Of a DNA stretch of 64,000 bases, positions 45,901 to 57,602 are shown one piece after another (the stretch's first letter is position 1; each line of letters opens with the position of its first letter). Below the pieces are notes generated by a model. It was not told the DNA's origin, did not search any database, and was given only the letters and a program-made list of their open reading frames with translations. This DNA is from Diorhabda sublineata (Eukaryota > Arthropoda > Insecta > Coleoptera > Chrysomelidae). The stretch covers positions 23,389,653-23,453,652 of the forward strand of contig NC_079478.1 in NCBI RefSeq assembly GCF_026230105.1, read 5' to 3'. A program made the translations under genes and the position numbers.

Positions 45901-46249
45901 GAATATTCACTAAAGTTTTGTAAACGTTTCTGTGACAAACACTGCGCTAGAAATGCATTTGTATTTTGGGAATTTTCTTTTATAGGAATTTTTCCTAAAG
46001 GAAAACTTGTCAATAACCATTTAAGTGTACCTCATATTTTACCCTCTATTACCCTCTTGCAAAATGTATCTAATATCATTTTTCAAATTAACCTGTCTGG
46101 TATAAGTATATACTATAAGGGGCGTGAAATATTTACCTGTCAACATCATTCCTTTCTTAAAATACCCCAAAGGAATTGTTTTGATCGATAAGTAAACACA
46201 GGTCGAAATTTGAAGTTGATGCAAAAAATTTCTTAGAAAATAAATGTTG

Positions 46250-46620
46250 GATTCATTTGCTAAGGTTTGTTCCATGAAAGTAACGTAGAGCGGTCAATTT
46301 AGAATGGTACACCATCGTTTGTTTGCTAGAAGTGTTCAAAAAAAGCAGGAAAACTAATCGCAGAAAATGAATCATTCTGCACCACGACAATGCGAGCTCT
46401 CACAGATCAGTTCAAACAAAAACGTTTTTGAAAAGTCAAAACATCGAATTGATGGGTCCTCCGCCGTATGGTCCTTGTTTGGTACCCATTGATTTCTTCT
46501 TATTCCAGCAGATCAAAAATAAATTGCAAGGTCAACGTTTTTCTACACATGAAAAAGCGGTGCATGTGTTCAAATTACATGTTTTGGGGGTACCTCAATC
46601 GAAATGAAAATATTTGTTTT
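46250..46620 (+). pseudogene. mariner transposase, C-terminal part
   Basis: Carries LHHDNASSHTS (second catalytic Asp of the D-D-34-D triad), then QNIELMGPPPYGPCLVPIDF, where the third catalytic Asp region (S-P-D-L-A-P-x-D-F) survives as ...P-I-D-F, and LQGQRFSTHEKAVHVFKLHV. Frame changes in the first 120 bp. Confidence 0.82.
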
Positions 46621-46656
46621 TATTTGTCTACCTCCAAACTTAAGTAGTAACCCTCG

Positions 46657-48060
46657 TATATAAGACAATATTTTACTGAACGAGTTTCTTGACAATGGAT
46701 TGGAAGAATTTTATGACCGAACTGAGAAACAAATGTTGAATAGTATATAAATTGCGATAGTAAGTTTCTTACTTAAGTACGTAGGTTGCCTTTTTATCCA
46801 AAGGCGATGTAAATATGAAACAAAAACTGTTGGCGATCGTATTCCTGAATATATATCCTAATTCATTTTTTTAAATGTTTCATTTCTTATTTCAAATTAG
46901 AAGTTATCCGGTATAGAGAATTATCTCTATCCATAAAAATTTATCCATGCTTGGAATATAATTTACGGATTCCATTTTCAATTTATTTTGCCAAATATTG
47001 CAGGTCATTTCCATCTCTATTCATAGCCTTCTTCTAGTTCAAATAAGAGCTTATCAGATTTTGATTGAATATTTCAATGATACTATTCACTAAACAAACA
47101 AAAAACAAATTATATTTTATCTTCATGTCAGATTCCTCTCTCTCAAAATCCTTTGAGCATTAACAACACACTACCAAGCACAATGGACAGACTTTAACAT
47201 AAGTAGAGAAGATTTAGAATTATCGAATAATCGTAGTATTCACCAAGATGTCGACTTATTATTAAACCATTATTATAAACAAAATAATTCAGCGGATATC
47301 CGGAACAAAATTCTTTTTTCCGGTATTATGCATGAAACACATACACCAGTAGGCTGAATTGTCGGTTCAAATTTGACACGCCTCGCGAATGACATCACGC
47401 TGGAATGGAAGAATGTTTTCTTAGCCATTAAGATTAGGTTGAAGTTGTACGTATTTACTGGGTTTTTGCGTTTTGTGATCTTTTTTTGTGTTAGCGGCTA
47501 TTATAGAGTTGACCTAACTGTTATTATTTTCTTTTAAAAGATTGTTCTTTCTATTATGAGTTAATAACGCTGTCGCTACATGCGAAAACACTAATCGACC
47601 AAAGAAACAGGTATTCATTATTTTGGTTACCAAATAAAAAGACACAAGGCGTTGGATAGAACCTTGTGGTCGAGAGGATAAAATTAATTCAAAATATGGT
47701 AGATGAATGTCGTAAATCACAAAACAACACACACAATTCCTATTTTTTCCAATAATTATATTAATTTTATGTTGTTTTTGATTCACTTGTAGAATTATTA
47801 ACAAGAAAATTTTTAGTCTGGTTAGAAATATTTAGATACGATACCTCTTATTTAAAATAGGGTATTTCCATATAATGCGAAATATCTAGGTTTAAAACAT
47901 TGTTTATTTACCTATATATAATTCGCTCAAAGAAATGAATGAAATATACCCATGATACAAGAATAACCTACGCAGTTTTATAAGAAGGTAATGGAACTTC
48001 TAAATTGTATTACCAATTATATTGAAGTTTACTCTCAAAATCCAGAAATAAGAAAAAGCA
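46657..48060. other. Intergenic, nothing recognised
   Basis: No gene. A minus-strand frame at 47804-47514 has no domain. Confidence 0.35.
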
Positions 48061-49379
48061 AAATGGAATTCTTCAGACTACATTCCTAGCAACTTTGCGC
48101 TCAGCTTTTAGGGTAATGAGACCGAAGAGATTAGCAATCGCAATGGGTAATAATCTACCTCAATTATCAAACCTGCAACGATCCCCAAACAACTTTTCAG
48201 TGCTGAACAAACAAGTTAAATCTTAACGACCTCTAGAATTTCCATAAACAATGGTCTAACAACATATGTTTTGCAGCCCCTAAAGGCAAACCAACAGGAT
48301 ATTCCCTGCGAGATAACTATTCCATAAAATCCAAAGGCACACATTCAACCAAGACCTGAAACAAGACAATCATTTAGGACACCTAACCAACTGAAAATCT
48401 CATCTGTCGAAATACTGAAGTTACATCTTTTTAAATTTCACGAAACCTTTGATGGCTCTAGTGGTCTTGATAAATTAAAACTCTGAACTAAACTTCCCTA
48501 CATCCATCCTTATCACGAAATATTGAACCATCTCAATAAAATATTATGAAACAAAAAAACGCAATTCTACTCATTTCACCTCAAACCAACTTCCATCAGT
48601 TAATTCAAGTTATCAACAAAAAACAATAAGGAACCATCCTCATACTAATTCAACAAAATCCAAGTTACGGAGATAAAAGAAAACCTTTCCAAGCACAAAA
48701 CCAACTATCTTGGACAGAAATCGCAAATTTTACCTTACTGTTAAATGAAATCGCTATCACCGAACCAACATATTTCCAGAAAATCATCTAGAAAATATCC
48801 AATATTTCGATGACTACAACACCGCCGTCAAACTTGAAGAATAGCATCTGATTCAAACATCAACTCTTGTCGACTACCGCCGAAGCCGATATTTTATCAC
48901 CCTAGTTTTGCCGAAGCTATATTTCGAGCGATTTCCATGTTCGAAGAAGGCACTACCTTTAGCGAAAACACCTCAAAAAGATCAGAGGACATTACTTTGA
49001 TACATTCAAAACCTTTTGATGAAAGAGACCGTAATAACTAGATCCTTCAACTGAAAAACACAGAAGCTTCCTTGAATTATATTCCAGTTCAAAAACAGAG
49101 CACAATAGAACTCCCACTCAATCCATTATCCAGTGCAAACTATTGAAATTGTTACAGATTAAAACAAAAAACATACAAAACACCACAAAATTCAATCCAT
49201 TGAAGATAGATAGAGTGGCACTAGAGAACCTTTATTATTTAACTACATTGAAAACTGATGCGATGGCAAAACAGAAATATTTTGTGAAGTACAATACAAC
49301 TGTGGTGCGGCCAGTGGAGGAATGGTGTCCGAAAGCCTATAGAAACGAATTGATGATTAAGACATCGGCTCAATTCTGA
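48060..49379 (+). pseudogene. Unidentified degenerate coding-like region
   Basis: The plus strand shows several medium stretches that look coding but are broken, for example KPTGYSLRDNYSIKSKGTHS (48290), NHLENIQYFDDYN-like (48790), LVDYRRSRYFITLVLPKLYF (48865) and LLMKETVITRSFN (49016). The base composition is less AT-rich than the surroundings. Possibly a retroelement gag or env-like relic; I cannot name it. Confidence 0.25.
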
Positions 49380-49770
49380 TATTTAAAGAAAGTGAACAGT
49401 AACCCGAATGGCAGGACATATCATAGAAGAGTCGTGCTTTGAAATGTTGTATTAAAAACTGATGCCACGGTAAACCATCACAACAGATGTATTGGTCACA
49501 AAATAATCTCCAATTAATGAAAGAGATTCGTTATCAGAATCGATGGTCGGTGGTCTTTTAAAAAAGATATCCCTAACAATTCGTAGGTTCATGTTGTTTC
49601 AGTATGATGGGTGTCCGGCGCATGATCCCAGATATGTCTGACAAATTTTAAATGATGCGTATCCTGATAGATGGTTTGGTCGTGGAAGCCAATTTACCTA
49701 GCTTGTCTGGGGGTGAATGGAAGTGGTTTTTCTGCCACTAGGCCGTCTACTCTAGATAATATGATCGAGA
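49380..49770 (+). pseudogene. DUF4817-type DDE transposase core relic
   Basis: Readable pieces: KEIRYQNRWSV (49524), RRFMLFQYDGCPAHDPRYV (49588; the D-G-x-P-A-H catalytic block) and QILNDAYPDRWFGRGSQFT (49642; usually followed by W-P-A-R-S-P-D-L-T-P-L-D). The following catalytic block is lost. Related remnants lie at 14230-14630. Confidence 0.7.
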
Positions 49771-50009
49771 GATGACATCGCGAACATTTCAAGAACAGAA
49801 AATCTCAAATTTTTTTAAGATATCTCGGGAAGGAGAAACATGTAGACATGCATAGGTTTCCAAAGATTTGTGTACAGACTAAACTTTATAATATTAAATA
49901 TATTAAAAAATTTTTGAAGAATGCTATAATCTTTTTGTTACGTCCATAATTAGGTTTTGAATATTTTTATCCAACTACGCCCTCTAGCGCAGCTAAGTCC
50001 CTGGAACTT

Positions 50010-50831
50010 GAACTTTCCCTGGATTTTTTTTAATTGTTTAAATCACTCAATCCAAAAAATATTGAAACTCAAATCAATAAGCCAGGCCTGGAAATTGCCC
50101 ACATATTTTCATACTAACTATATAATTATAACACATGCTAATATTGTCTAGAAAACTTCAAACTGTTTATAATATTTAGATGTATTTTTCAATTGAGAAG
50201 ATTAAACGAATGTAAACTGAATAAAAAAGTATCTAGAGCTTTCCGAGCATACTTCGAAGATTGATTTTTTTAAAGTTATTAAGAAAACATTGTTATCTAC
50301 TTAAAAAAATGGTAATTATTATACTATAATTTCTATCAACAAATTAATGCTCTATTATTGAATTTATTTGTGAAAAAATACGAATACTTTTGAAAAAAGT
50401 TCCGAGTGTCAAGAGAAATAATCACTTCTGAAATTAGAATATAATCAACATGTGTATTTATATAAAAATCATATCATATATTCTTGATTGAATTATTCGT
50501 GTATCGACTACGTGTATAAATAGCAATCTACAAATATTGAACTTACATCAAACTTTTCACTTATATCACTACAAATTCTGTTATAGTTTACGTCTTTGCG
50601 TCATTGAAACCAGAAACGTAATGATGGGTAGTACGAAGTAGGCGAAGATGCACAATTCACTGTTATCTTCATACACGTCGCGGCGCTTGATTAAATATAA
50701 ATGAAGCATCGACATACTTTTTGAGAAACATGAGACATGCGCGAAAAGTAATAATAATCAGTATTAATCAGTAGATATTCGTTTAGCTATACATTTAGGG
50801 ATTAATTGCATAAATACCATTGAGAGAAAAA

Positions 50832-50833
<2 letters not shown>
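50010..50833. other. Intergenic, nothing recognised
   Basis: No gene. A short phrase at about 49973 (ctacgccctctagc) recurs inverted at about 61220, suggesting a shared repeat family. Confidence 0.35.

Positions 50834-50894
<61 letters not shown>
50834..50894. repeat. (TA)n microsatellite
   Basis: About 60 bp of TA. Confidence 0.96.
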
Positions 50895-50896
<2 letters not shown>

Positions 50897-51019
50897 AGGT
50901 GTTCGAATAAGAATTGCTCTAGGTTATTCACCACTACAAAACATAAATGGATACCAAATATCCAATTATTTTGATTTTAGGGCTATTTCGTCGATTAAAG
51001 TGTTTTTTATAAAACAATA

Positions 51020-52038
51020 TTTTTGACGTTTCGACTGGACTTTATTAGTGGTATAGTTATGAAAAAACTACAATAAAATCACATCATCACAACCCCACAA
51101 AAACAATCTTTATTACCAAGTAGACAAAGACATCCTTTGAATCATAGAATATACTTTTATCTACCTATTATTTCGAACTTTACTTCAATATATTCTTATA
51201 AAACGTTTATTTAATACATATACAATTTTTAATCGATATATAGTCTTTGAGATCAGTTCATTTTTATTTTAATAACTAAATGTCGACAACCTAAATTTTG
51301 AATTCTATATATGTACCTCTTCTTTGTAATTATAAAATTGTTATTTCTTCCATAAAAAAATTGCGAGGAGGATAGTGCTTTATTTTCAAAATGGTCCATG
51401 AAAATATTGGCAATGACGGGAGAGATAGGGGATACCATGGGGGCATCTTTGAATTGCTCGTAGAAATTTCCTTGCAATATGAAGTAGGTGTTGGACAAAC
51501 AATGTTTGATGAGCGACAGGCAATCTGCGGTGATATGATGACTAGTGTTTAAGATAGACAAAGTTTCATCGATGGGGATATTGGTAAATAAGAAGATAAT
51601 ATCAAAGCTGATAAGAATATCCAAGGGGAAAATACTGAAATCTTTGAGTAGGTCGATAAAATGGCGAGAGTTTTTGACGTAGAATTGGGATTTTTCAGCA
51701 ATTGGCTGGAGAATTCCAGCAAGATATTTGGCCAGGAGTTGGGTGGGACAATTAAATGAACTAACAATGGGACGTAGTGGAAGATCGGGAATGTGAATTT
51801 GCGAAAGACCGTATATACGAGGAATGCGGGATGATTTTTCTCGAGGTAAGAGTTTGGCTTTGATGTCGGAAGGAAGTTTGGATTTGTTGATAAGAGTCCT
51901 TTCTAGAAATGTGGTAGGGTCATTAAGAACAATTTTATAATCGGAAGTATTGAAAAGATTATTAGGATAAGAAGAGGTTTTAAGAACGACCGTGGCATTG
52001 CCCTTGTCGACTGGGAGGTCTGTTACATAAGATAGCAT
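51020..52038 (-). pseudogene. Penelope-like element, N-terminal half of the RT
   Basis: An open frame of 261 codons from 52038: LPVDKGNATVVLKTSSYPNN, PRIYGLSQIHIPDLPLRPIV, SSFNCPTQLLAKYLAGILQP, VKNSRHFIDLLKDF, LISFDIIFLFTNIPIDETLS (RT motif A, the conserved S-F-D-V-x-S-L-F-T-N-V-P) and MVSPISPVIANIFMDHFENK (motif B). It stops before the F/Y-x-D-D motif and before any GIY-YIG domain. On the 3' side, at about 51020-51060, the sequence ctaataaagtccagtcgaaacgtc recalls the pseudo-LTR of these elements. A different subfamily from the relic at 33600-34480. Confidence 0.88.
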
Positions 52039-52301
52039 TAGATGGCTAGTGTAATATATATAATAATATATAATAATAATAAATAATAATTTAACAAGTT
52101 ATAAAACATGTAACATGGTGACAAGTGAAATCACGCCAAGAAGATAAAAGGTGGAAATAAGACTATACTGAAATGAGACACAAATGAATAGCAGTAGCTA
52201 GAGGTTAATGAACTCTGCCACACCCTGATAGAAGCTTGCCGAGACCAAGTAGAAACGCGAAGATTTCACGTAGAGCAGTAATTTAATATTATAAAAAGAA
52301 A

Positions 52302-53605
52302 ATGTCAACATTTAAGCCACCAAAAGCTTTAGTGTTTGATCAAAATACAAGTCAAAACTTTACAAAATTCATGAATAGTTTCAAAATATACATGAAAGCA
52401 TCTGGCTATGGCAGTAAAGATGATGAAATGAAGATCGCTATATTTTTGAATATTGCTGGTGAAGATGCTCAAGAGGTATTTCAAACCTTTAAATTTGATA
52501 ATGTTGGCGATGAAGAAAAATATGATAAGGTCATAGAAAAGTTTGATAATCACTGCATGCCCTTTGAAAATGAGACATTTGATAGATTCAAGTTTAACAC
52601 GCGCTGTCAGCAAGAAGGGGAAGACTTTGATAACTTTCTTACGGCAATAAAAAAGTTAGCAAAGCCATGCAAGTTCGCAACATTGCATGATTCTCTGGTA
52701 AAAGATAGAATAGTAGCTGGTATATTAGATGCAGAGGTACAAGAAAGGCTCTTCAGAGTGAAAAATTTGACCCTTAGTCAGGTAGAAAACATATGTAGAT
52801 CCTCAGAAGCAAGTAAAAAGCAAGTTCAGAATATAAGAGGGAATGCAACACAAGTGGATGCAGTCAAGAAGCATCATCAATCTTATAGCAGTAGCAGTGC
52901 ATACGAGTGCTTCAAATGCAAGACAAAACATGGTTCCAGAAACTGTCCTGCCTTCGGGAAGGCCTGTTCAGTATGTAAAAAAGCCAAATCATTTCGCAGT
53001 GGGCTGCAAAAGTAGGCAGCAATTTAAAGGTAAGGAAAAGATTAGAAGTAAGAAGAAAACGCATGAGGTTGAGAAGAATGGGTCAGAGAATAGCAGTAAC
53101 GAGGGAGAATCAGACTCACCATATTTAGATTCAGTGACACTTGACCAGGTGAAGTTTAAGAATAAGAATAAAGATATTTGGACTGAGAATGTATTAATAG
53201 ATAACGAGTACATCACTTTTAAGATAGATACGGGTGCGAATTGTAACTGTTTGCCCATAAAGTTTGTTAGGAAGATAAGAGCAGAGAATAAAATAGTAAA
53301 AAATAGACTATCGTTGAACACCTATGGTAATAATAAAATAAAAGCTAAGGGGTATGTAATATTAGATTGTATGGTAAAAAGAAAATTTTCTAAAATTAAA
53401 TTTATTGTTGTTGATTGTGACAGTATGCCTATCTTGGGATTAAACATCTGTTTCAAGCTTGAATTAATAAAACAAGTTAGTGAAGTTAATAATAAAAATA
53501 ATTTTTTAACAAAAAATTCTGAGGTTTTTGAGGGTAGTATTCCAAGGAGTAAGCAGATGAAGGCCTTGGATTCAACCAAAAAAGGGGGTGATTCGTTGGA
53601 TTAGG
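52302..53605 (+). pseudogene. Gypsy-like LTR retroelement: gag and protease, no RT
   Basis: The first frame (52302-53012) begins MSTFKPPKALVFDQNTSQNF and is a typical gag of gypsy-type insect elements, ending in zinc knuckles: C-F-K-C...C, then C-S-V-C-K-K with the frame lost inside the second knuckle at a run of six A (about 52977-52982). The second frame carries on with H-F-A-V-G-C, a Lys/Glu-rich linker and an aspartic protease: FKIDTGANCNCLP (D-T-G catalytic triad) and IVVDCDSMPILGLNICFKL. The frame ends at 53605. No RT, RNase H or integrase follows. At 53578-53590 the run aaaaaaggggg precedes TGATT, as a polypurine tract precedes an LTR. Confidence 0.85.
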
Positions 53606-53700
53606 CAGATTGAGACCACGGAATCGGATCACTACTTGCTCGGAAAATATATTGAAGTTAGTCCACCTTGTTGTTTCTTTGCCACACTCCCAATAAAAAA
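53591..53700 (+). repeat. Probable 3' LTR start, truncated
   Basis: TGATTCGTTGGATTAGGCAG directly follows the polypurine run and is shared with the relic at 39064-39130. It contains caataaaaaa (about 53690), a possible polyadenylation signal, and then runs into a microsatellite. I see no matching 5' LTR upstream of 52300. Confidence 0.5.

Positions 53701-53788
<88 letters not shown>
53701..53788. repeat. Compound (CTAT)n-(AT)n microsatellite
   Basis: Eight CTAT units followed by about 55 bp of AT. Confidence 0.96.
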
Positions 53789-53790
<2 letters not shown>

Positions 53791-54074
53791 CTTAGACATA
53801 TATATGATATATTAATGCTTCTTAATGTTCTTGATTTTAGGTCTTTTAAAATTAGTTAATATATAATAATAATCAAATAATATGTTTTTAATTTTTGGAA
53901 CTCCAAAGAATTTGAAACAAGGAGATAACAAGGAAATAGAGAAGTAGATTATGCATGTCAAAGGAAAAACTAATTACCCAATGGAAATGAGAATATCTTA
54001 TAATATATATAATTGAAGTAATTATGACTTTATTTGTCATCATTATTTTTGCATATAGTTGATTTTGTTATCAT

Positions 54075-55145
54075 TCTTTTAGGATATTTATACCAGCTAT
54101 ACCACTCCTCAAAAATGAAATGCAAAAGTTGCAGGCAGTATTTGTATATATGAGGAATGTCCTTGGCAGTTTATTGTTGAAGTTGATGCAAATGCAAAGG
54201 AATTAGTAAAATATTGAAGGAATATTGTTTTCTTTAGTATTTTATACCTAATTATTAATTAGGGTCACATAAGATGACAATTAATGAAACACATGCGGGA
54301 CATCATAACAATGAATTCAGGAGTGAGGGTTTTTCCAATTAGAAAATTACTTTGTATGTGGCATGATATCAGGAATTGGAATATAAAGAGAAAAGAAGGT
54401 ATGTGAGCACACAAAATAGTATAAGAGTTGAAATAATAAAGGAAATGAAGACAATGATGACAAGCATATTAAAGGAGACGAATATTGACAAATTTTTGGA
54501 GTTGAGGTACAAATATTTTAAATAGGTATTTATAAGAGCAACATGGATTCATATTTACCAAAGTAATTATATAAGTATTATAGTATTTATCTCTCTTTTA
54601 GAGATGATAATAATAATAATATACATTTTTTTAGCTGTTACTATTTTCAGAGTGAAGAAAGAAATAAAATGTGGACCCAGTGTTACAGAAATCATACAGG
54701 AATCAATACCAATAGAAAGTTTGAATAAGTTTTTAAAGTATGATACATTTAGTGGAAAACTCAATTTTAGGTATTTAGCTTATCATATCAGATACAAATC
54801 AAAAACATATTTCAATGTTTATTCAATTTATTTTGTTTTTATAGGGTAATTAAATGTACTGGAAGCAATCATAGATGAAAATATGTGGAGGAATATTATT
54901 GAGATGGGGCTATTTAAGGTAAAATCTAATTTTATAAGTAATAACTTTTATAATAAAGCTTCTTACAACAAATTTTGTTATTTAGAGTGTTGAACAAGGT
55001 ATTGTAATGTTTTGACGAAGAGGATTTAAGAATAGATGAGCCTTGGAAATCTTTAATTCGCTACAAAGTTAATGATAAATATTTCAAGAAGCACATGACA
55101 ATAACCTATCGCCACTCACAGATGAAAATAAAAATTGACGATTTG
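54075..55145 (+). pseudogene. Unidentified exon-like pieces, probably a decayed gene
   Basis: Several coherent stretches lie in order on the plus strand, each near splice-like borders but in frames that do not join: MKCKSCRQYL then EECPWQFIVEVDANAKELVK (54115-54215), RVFPIRKLLCMWHDIRNWNI (54327), KCGPSVTEIIQESIPIESLN and FLKYDTFSGKLNFRYLAYHI (54665-54790), VLEAIIDENMWRNIIEMGLF then K|GT (54855-54919), and FDEEDLRIDEPWKSLIRYKV with NDKYFKKHMTI (55012-55105). Gaps between pieces are intron-sized (100-300 bp). Stops and shifts inside the pieces suggest a pseudogene. I do not recognise the protein. Confidence 0.35.
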
Positions 55146-55349
55146 AATTAAAAACTTAGAAATGTGCAAGCCGAGAATTTTGAAAGCATATTAAAAATTT
55201 TGTCTGGAGTTCTTGTAATACCCAACAAGTAAAATAGAGAAATAAATAAATAAACGTTTTAATTGAATAAAAAATAAGAATGTGAAGGTTATAATATATT
55301 TTGTTAATTACTACATAATTAAATATAATATTTCTTAGAATCCACACAG

Positions 55350-56167
55350 TATAAACGTGTCAAAACAAAACTCGATATGGGTTTAGTTTTTTTAACTCGC
55401 TAGTTAAGAATTTTTTGTCAATCATAAACCTGAAAAATGTTGATTGAGGTGGACAAGGTATTCATGTATACAATAGCAGTAATATTTATACTTAGTATTT
55501 ATTTCCGGTACATAACATAAAATCAAAATTCTAAAAAAAACATCAAATCAATTAACAACTCGGCCACGTTCTTCTCTCACTCAGTCTTTGACCAGTCACG
55601 TCATCCGTCATGTATTGAGTCAGTTTTTAGCGTAACTCAACAAAAAAGTGTGAAGTAAAATAAATATTTCAGAATAATATGGAATTTTATTGTAACATAT
55701 GTGTAAATTAATTAAAATTTTGAGTTATTTTCAGTCTTCTATTAATTCCAAATAGCATAGAGAATAAATAAATTTTCATCATTATTAATTTAAATGAAAA
55801 GTGCTGCAACAATTGAAGTTTTGTTCTCAATTTAGAATTTTTTTCTTATACATATATCGTACAGCACCTGACAAGAAGTAACAACCCCATAAAATATTTT
55901 TAATTTATTTTTTTTACCGCTCACTAAATAAATATATCGAAAACTAAAAAAAGACTTGATTTTATACAGCCACCACATTCTATTTAAATTTAGCGGGCTC
56001 CGTGTACAATTGGCGCGACTTTCTGATTGGCCTGGAGTGAGTTTAGCGTATGCTCAAATTATTTTTGTTTGATGTGCTTAATGTCAAAATTGTCAACCTA
56101 AATAAGAAATTAGTTTTTAAATAAGTTATAACTGTTAAGCTGTTACAAATCAAATAAATTTTTAACA
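55350..56167. promoter_or_regulatory. YJU2 upstream region
   Basis: No gene seen. Nearest the start codon the sequence becomes less AT-rich (about 55990-56040, including agcgggctccgtg and ttggcgcgactttctgattg), which fits a housekeeping promoter without a clear TATA box. The exact start is not determined. Confidence 0.35.
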
Positions 56168-57106
56168 ATGTCTGAGCGTAAAGTGTTGAACAAATATTAT
56201 CCACCAGATTTTGATCCATCGAAAATTCCACGCATGAAATTGCCAAAAAATCGACAATACACAGTTCGTCTTATGGCTCCCTTTAATATGCGATGTGCCA
56301 CTTGTGGAGAATATATTTACAAAGGAAAAAAGTTCAATGCCAGGAAAGAAGATGTGGAAAACCAAGATTACTTAGGAATTAGAATATACAGATTTTATAT
56401 TAAATGTACTAGATGTTTACAAGAAATTTCATTCAAAACAGATCCAAAAAATACAGATTATGAAATTGAAGCAGGTGCAACAAGAAATTTTATGGCATTA
56501 AAGTTGGCAGAAGAGCAAGCATTGAGAGAAGAAGAGGAAGCAAAGGAGGAAGAAGCCAGCAATCCAATGAAACTTTTAGAAAACAGAACTAAGCAGTCTA
56601 AAAATGAAATTGAATTATTAGAGTCTTTAGAAGAGTTGAAAGATTTGAATAAAAGGCAACAAGTTGTTGATTATGATACTATGCTCTTAGCATATGATAC
56701 CACAATAAGTGAGAGAGAACGGGAAGAACGTTTACAACAGTTAGATGAAGAATATATAAAGTCAGTGAAATTTTCTAATTCTAAAAGGAAATTAGTTGTA
56801 GAAGAAGAAATTATTGAAGATGATCAATTAGAAGCAAAAGTGTCTAAAACCATTGAAAATGAGAAGGAAAGAACCAATTCAAGTATTTCATGTACTTGGG
56901 CCAAAAATGGATCAAATGCCAGTTCTTTGGTGAAGAAAAAATCATTAATGGGCTTAATTAAAATTGGCAAAAATGGAGAAGCTGTACAAGAGTCAAAACT
57001 TGAAAAAGATTATAAGCAAAAATCTACAAAAGACTCTATTGGAGGTGGACTTTCTTTGCTATCCACTTATTCTGACAGTGAAAATAGTGATGATGTTGAT
57101 GTTTAA
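56168..57106 (+). CDS. YJU2: Splicing factor YJU2 (CCDC94) homologue
   Basis: A single uninterrupted frame of 312 residues; the human protein is 323. It begins [20 protein letters not shown], the family signature. Zinc-binding cysteines appear as [20 protein letters not shown] and [18 protein letters not shown], followed by [14 protein letters not shown], all strongly conserved. A Glu-rich coiled-coil region follows ([21 protein letters not shown], cut here to its core) and a Lys/Glu-rich C-terminus ending in [11 protein letters not shown]. Known role: joins the Prp19-associated spliceosome and promotes the first catalytic step near the branch helix; nuclear. AATAAA occurs at about 57520. The lack of introns could hint at retrocopy origin, but the gene is intact and the next host gene has normal introns. 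Strong call. Confidence 0.95.
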   Translation: MSERKVLNKYYPPDFDPSKIPRMKLPKNRQYTVRLMAPFNMRCATCGEYIYKGKKFNARKEDVENQDYLGIRIYRFYIKCTRCLQEISFKTDPKNTDYEIEAGATRNFMALKLAEEQALREEEEAKEEEASNPMKLLENRTKQSKNEIELLESLEELKDLNKRQQVVDYDTMLLAYDTTISEREREERLQQLDEEYIKSVKFSNSKRKLVVEEEIIEDDQLEAKVSKTIENEKERTNSSISCTWAKNGSNASSLVKKKSLMGLIKIGKNGEAVQESKLEKDYKQKSTKDSIGGGLSLLSTYSDSENSDDVDV

Positions 57107-57602
57107 CTATCAAAATAAGAACAATATTGAATTACAAGAATGTGTAGAAAACTAGTACTAATTTCACTCACCATTATATTTAACATCAAAAATATTTGTA
57201 AAAAGTGCTCAAAACTAGAAACTGAGTTCAAATATTCAATTTACTCCATTTATATTGAAAAAAATGTATTATTTTTTATTTCCAATAACCATCATTCAAT
57301 CATTCAATGTGTACAAATTAGTGAAATATAACAAAACTTATTTTCATTGTATTTATTCAAAATGTCCAAATCGGAACTGTATATTTTTGGACCCAAAACA
57401 AAATATGGTAGGTATAATCTAACATGTTTTTTACAAAATCTAGTTTCACAATTTATCTATGAAAATTGAATGTTTTATGGTATGAAGTTTAACAATGCTA
57501 GTTTCAATTGCTTGTATTCAAATAAATAACTACTTCTCATTTGGACTGAACCGAACTCAATAATTTTAAAAAGAATTCTATTCTATGAAAAAGTTAACTC
57601 TC

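Larger units (their letters stand above)
43491..46656 (+). mobile_element. mariner element interrupted by another transposon
   Basis: The left end is TA|cgagtgctatttgag, the right end ctacttaag-like ...gtagtaaccctcg|TA: short imperfect inverted ends next to TA, as expected for mariner. Coding pieces lie on the plus strand at both sides: left YIQFFMAVKKIF, IMTGEGSWIYAYEAETKQQS, TLWVFQEEANPTKVV (43720-43960); right, in broken frames, ILHHDNASSHTS, then IELMGPPPYGP and RFSTHEKAVHVF (46370-46580). The middle, about 44050-46230, is a DDE_3 element on the opposite strand. Confidence 0.78.

Noticed and set aside
52989..53579. Minus-strand frames opposite the gag-protease
   Set aside because: Leu/Phe-rich antisense shadows of a Lys/Asn-rich coding strand.
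53701..53788. Possible CRISPR-like regular repeat
   Set aside because: It is a simple (CTAT)n-(AT)n microsatellite with no spacers; the host is a eukaryote.
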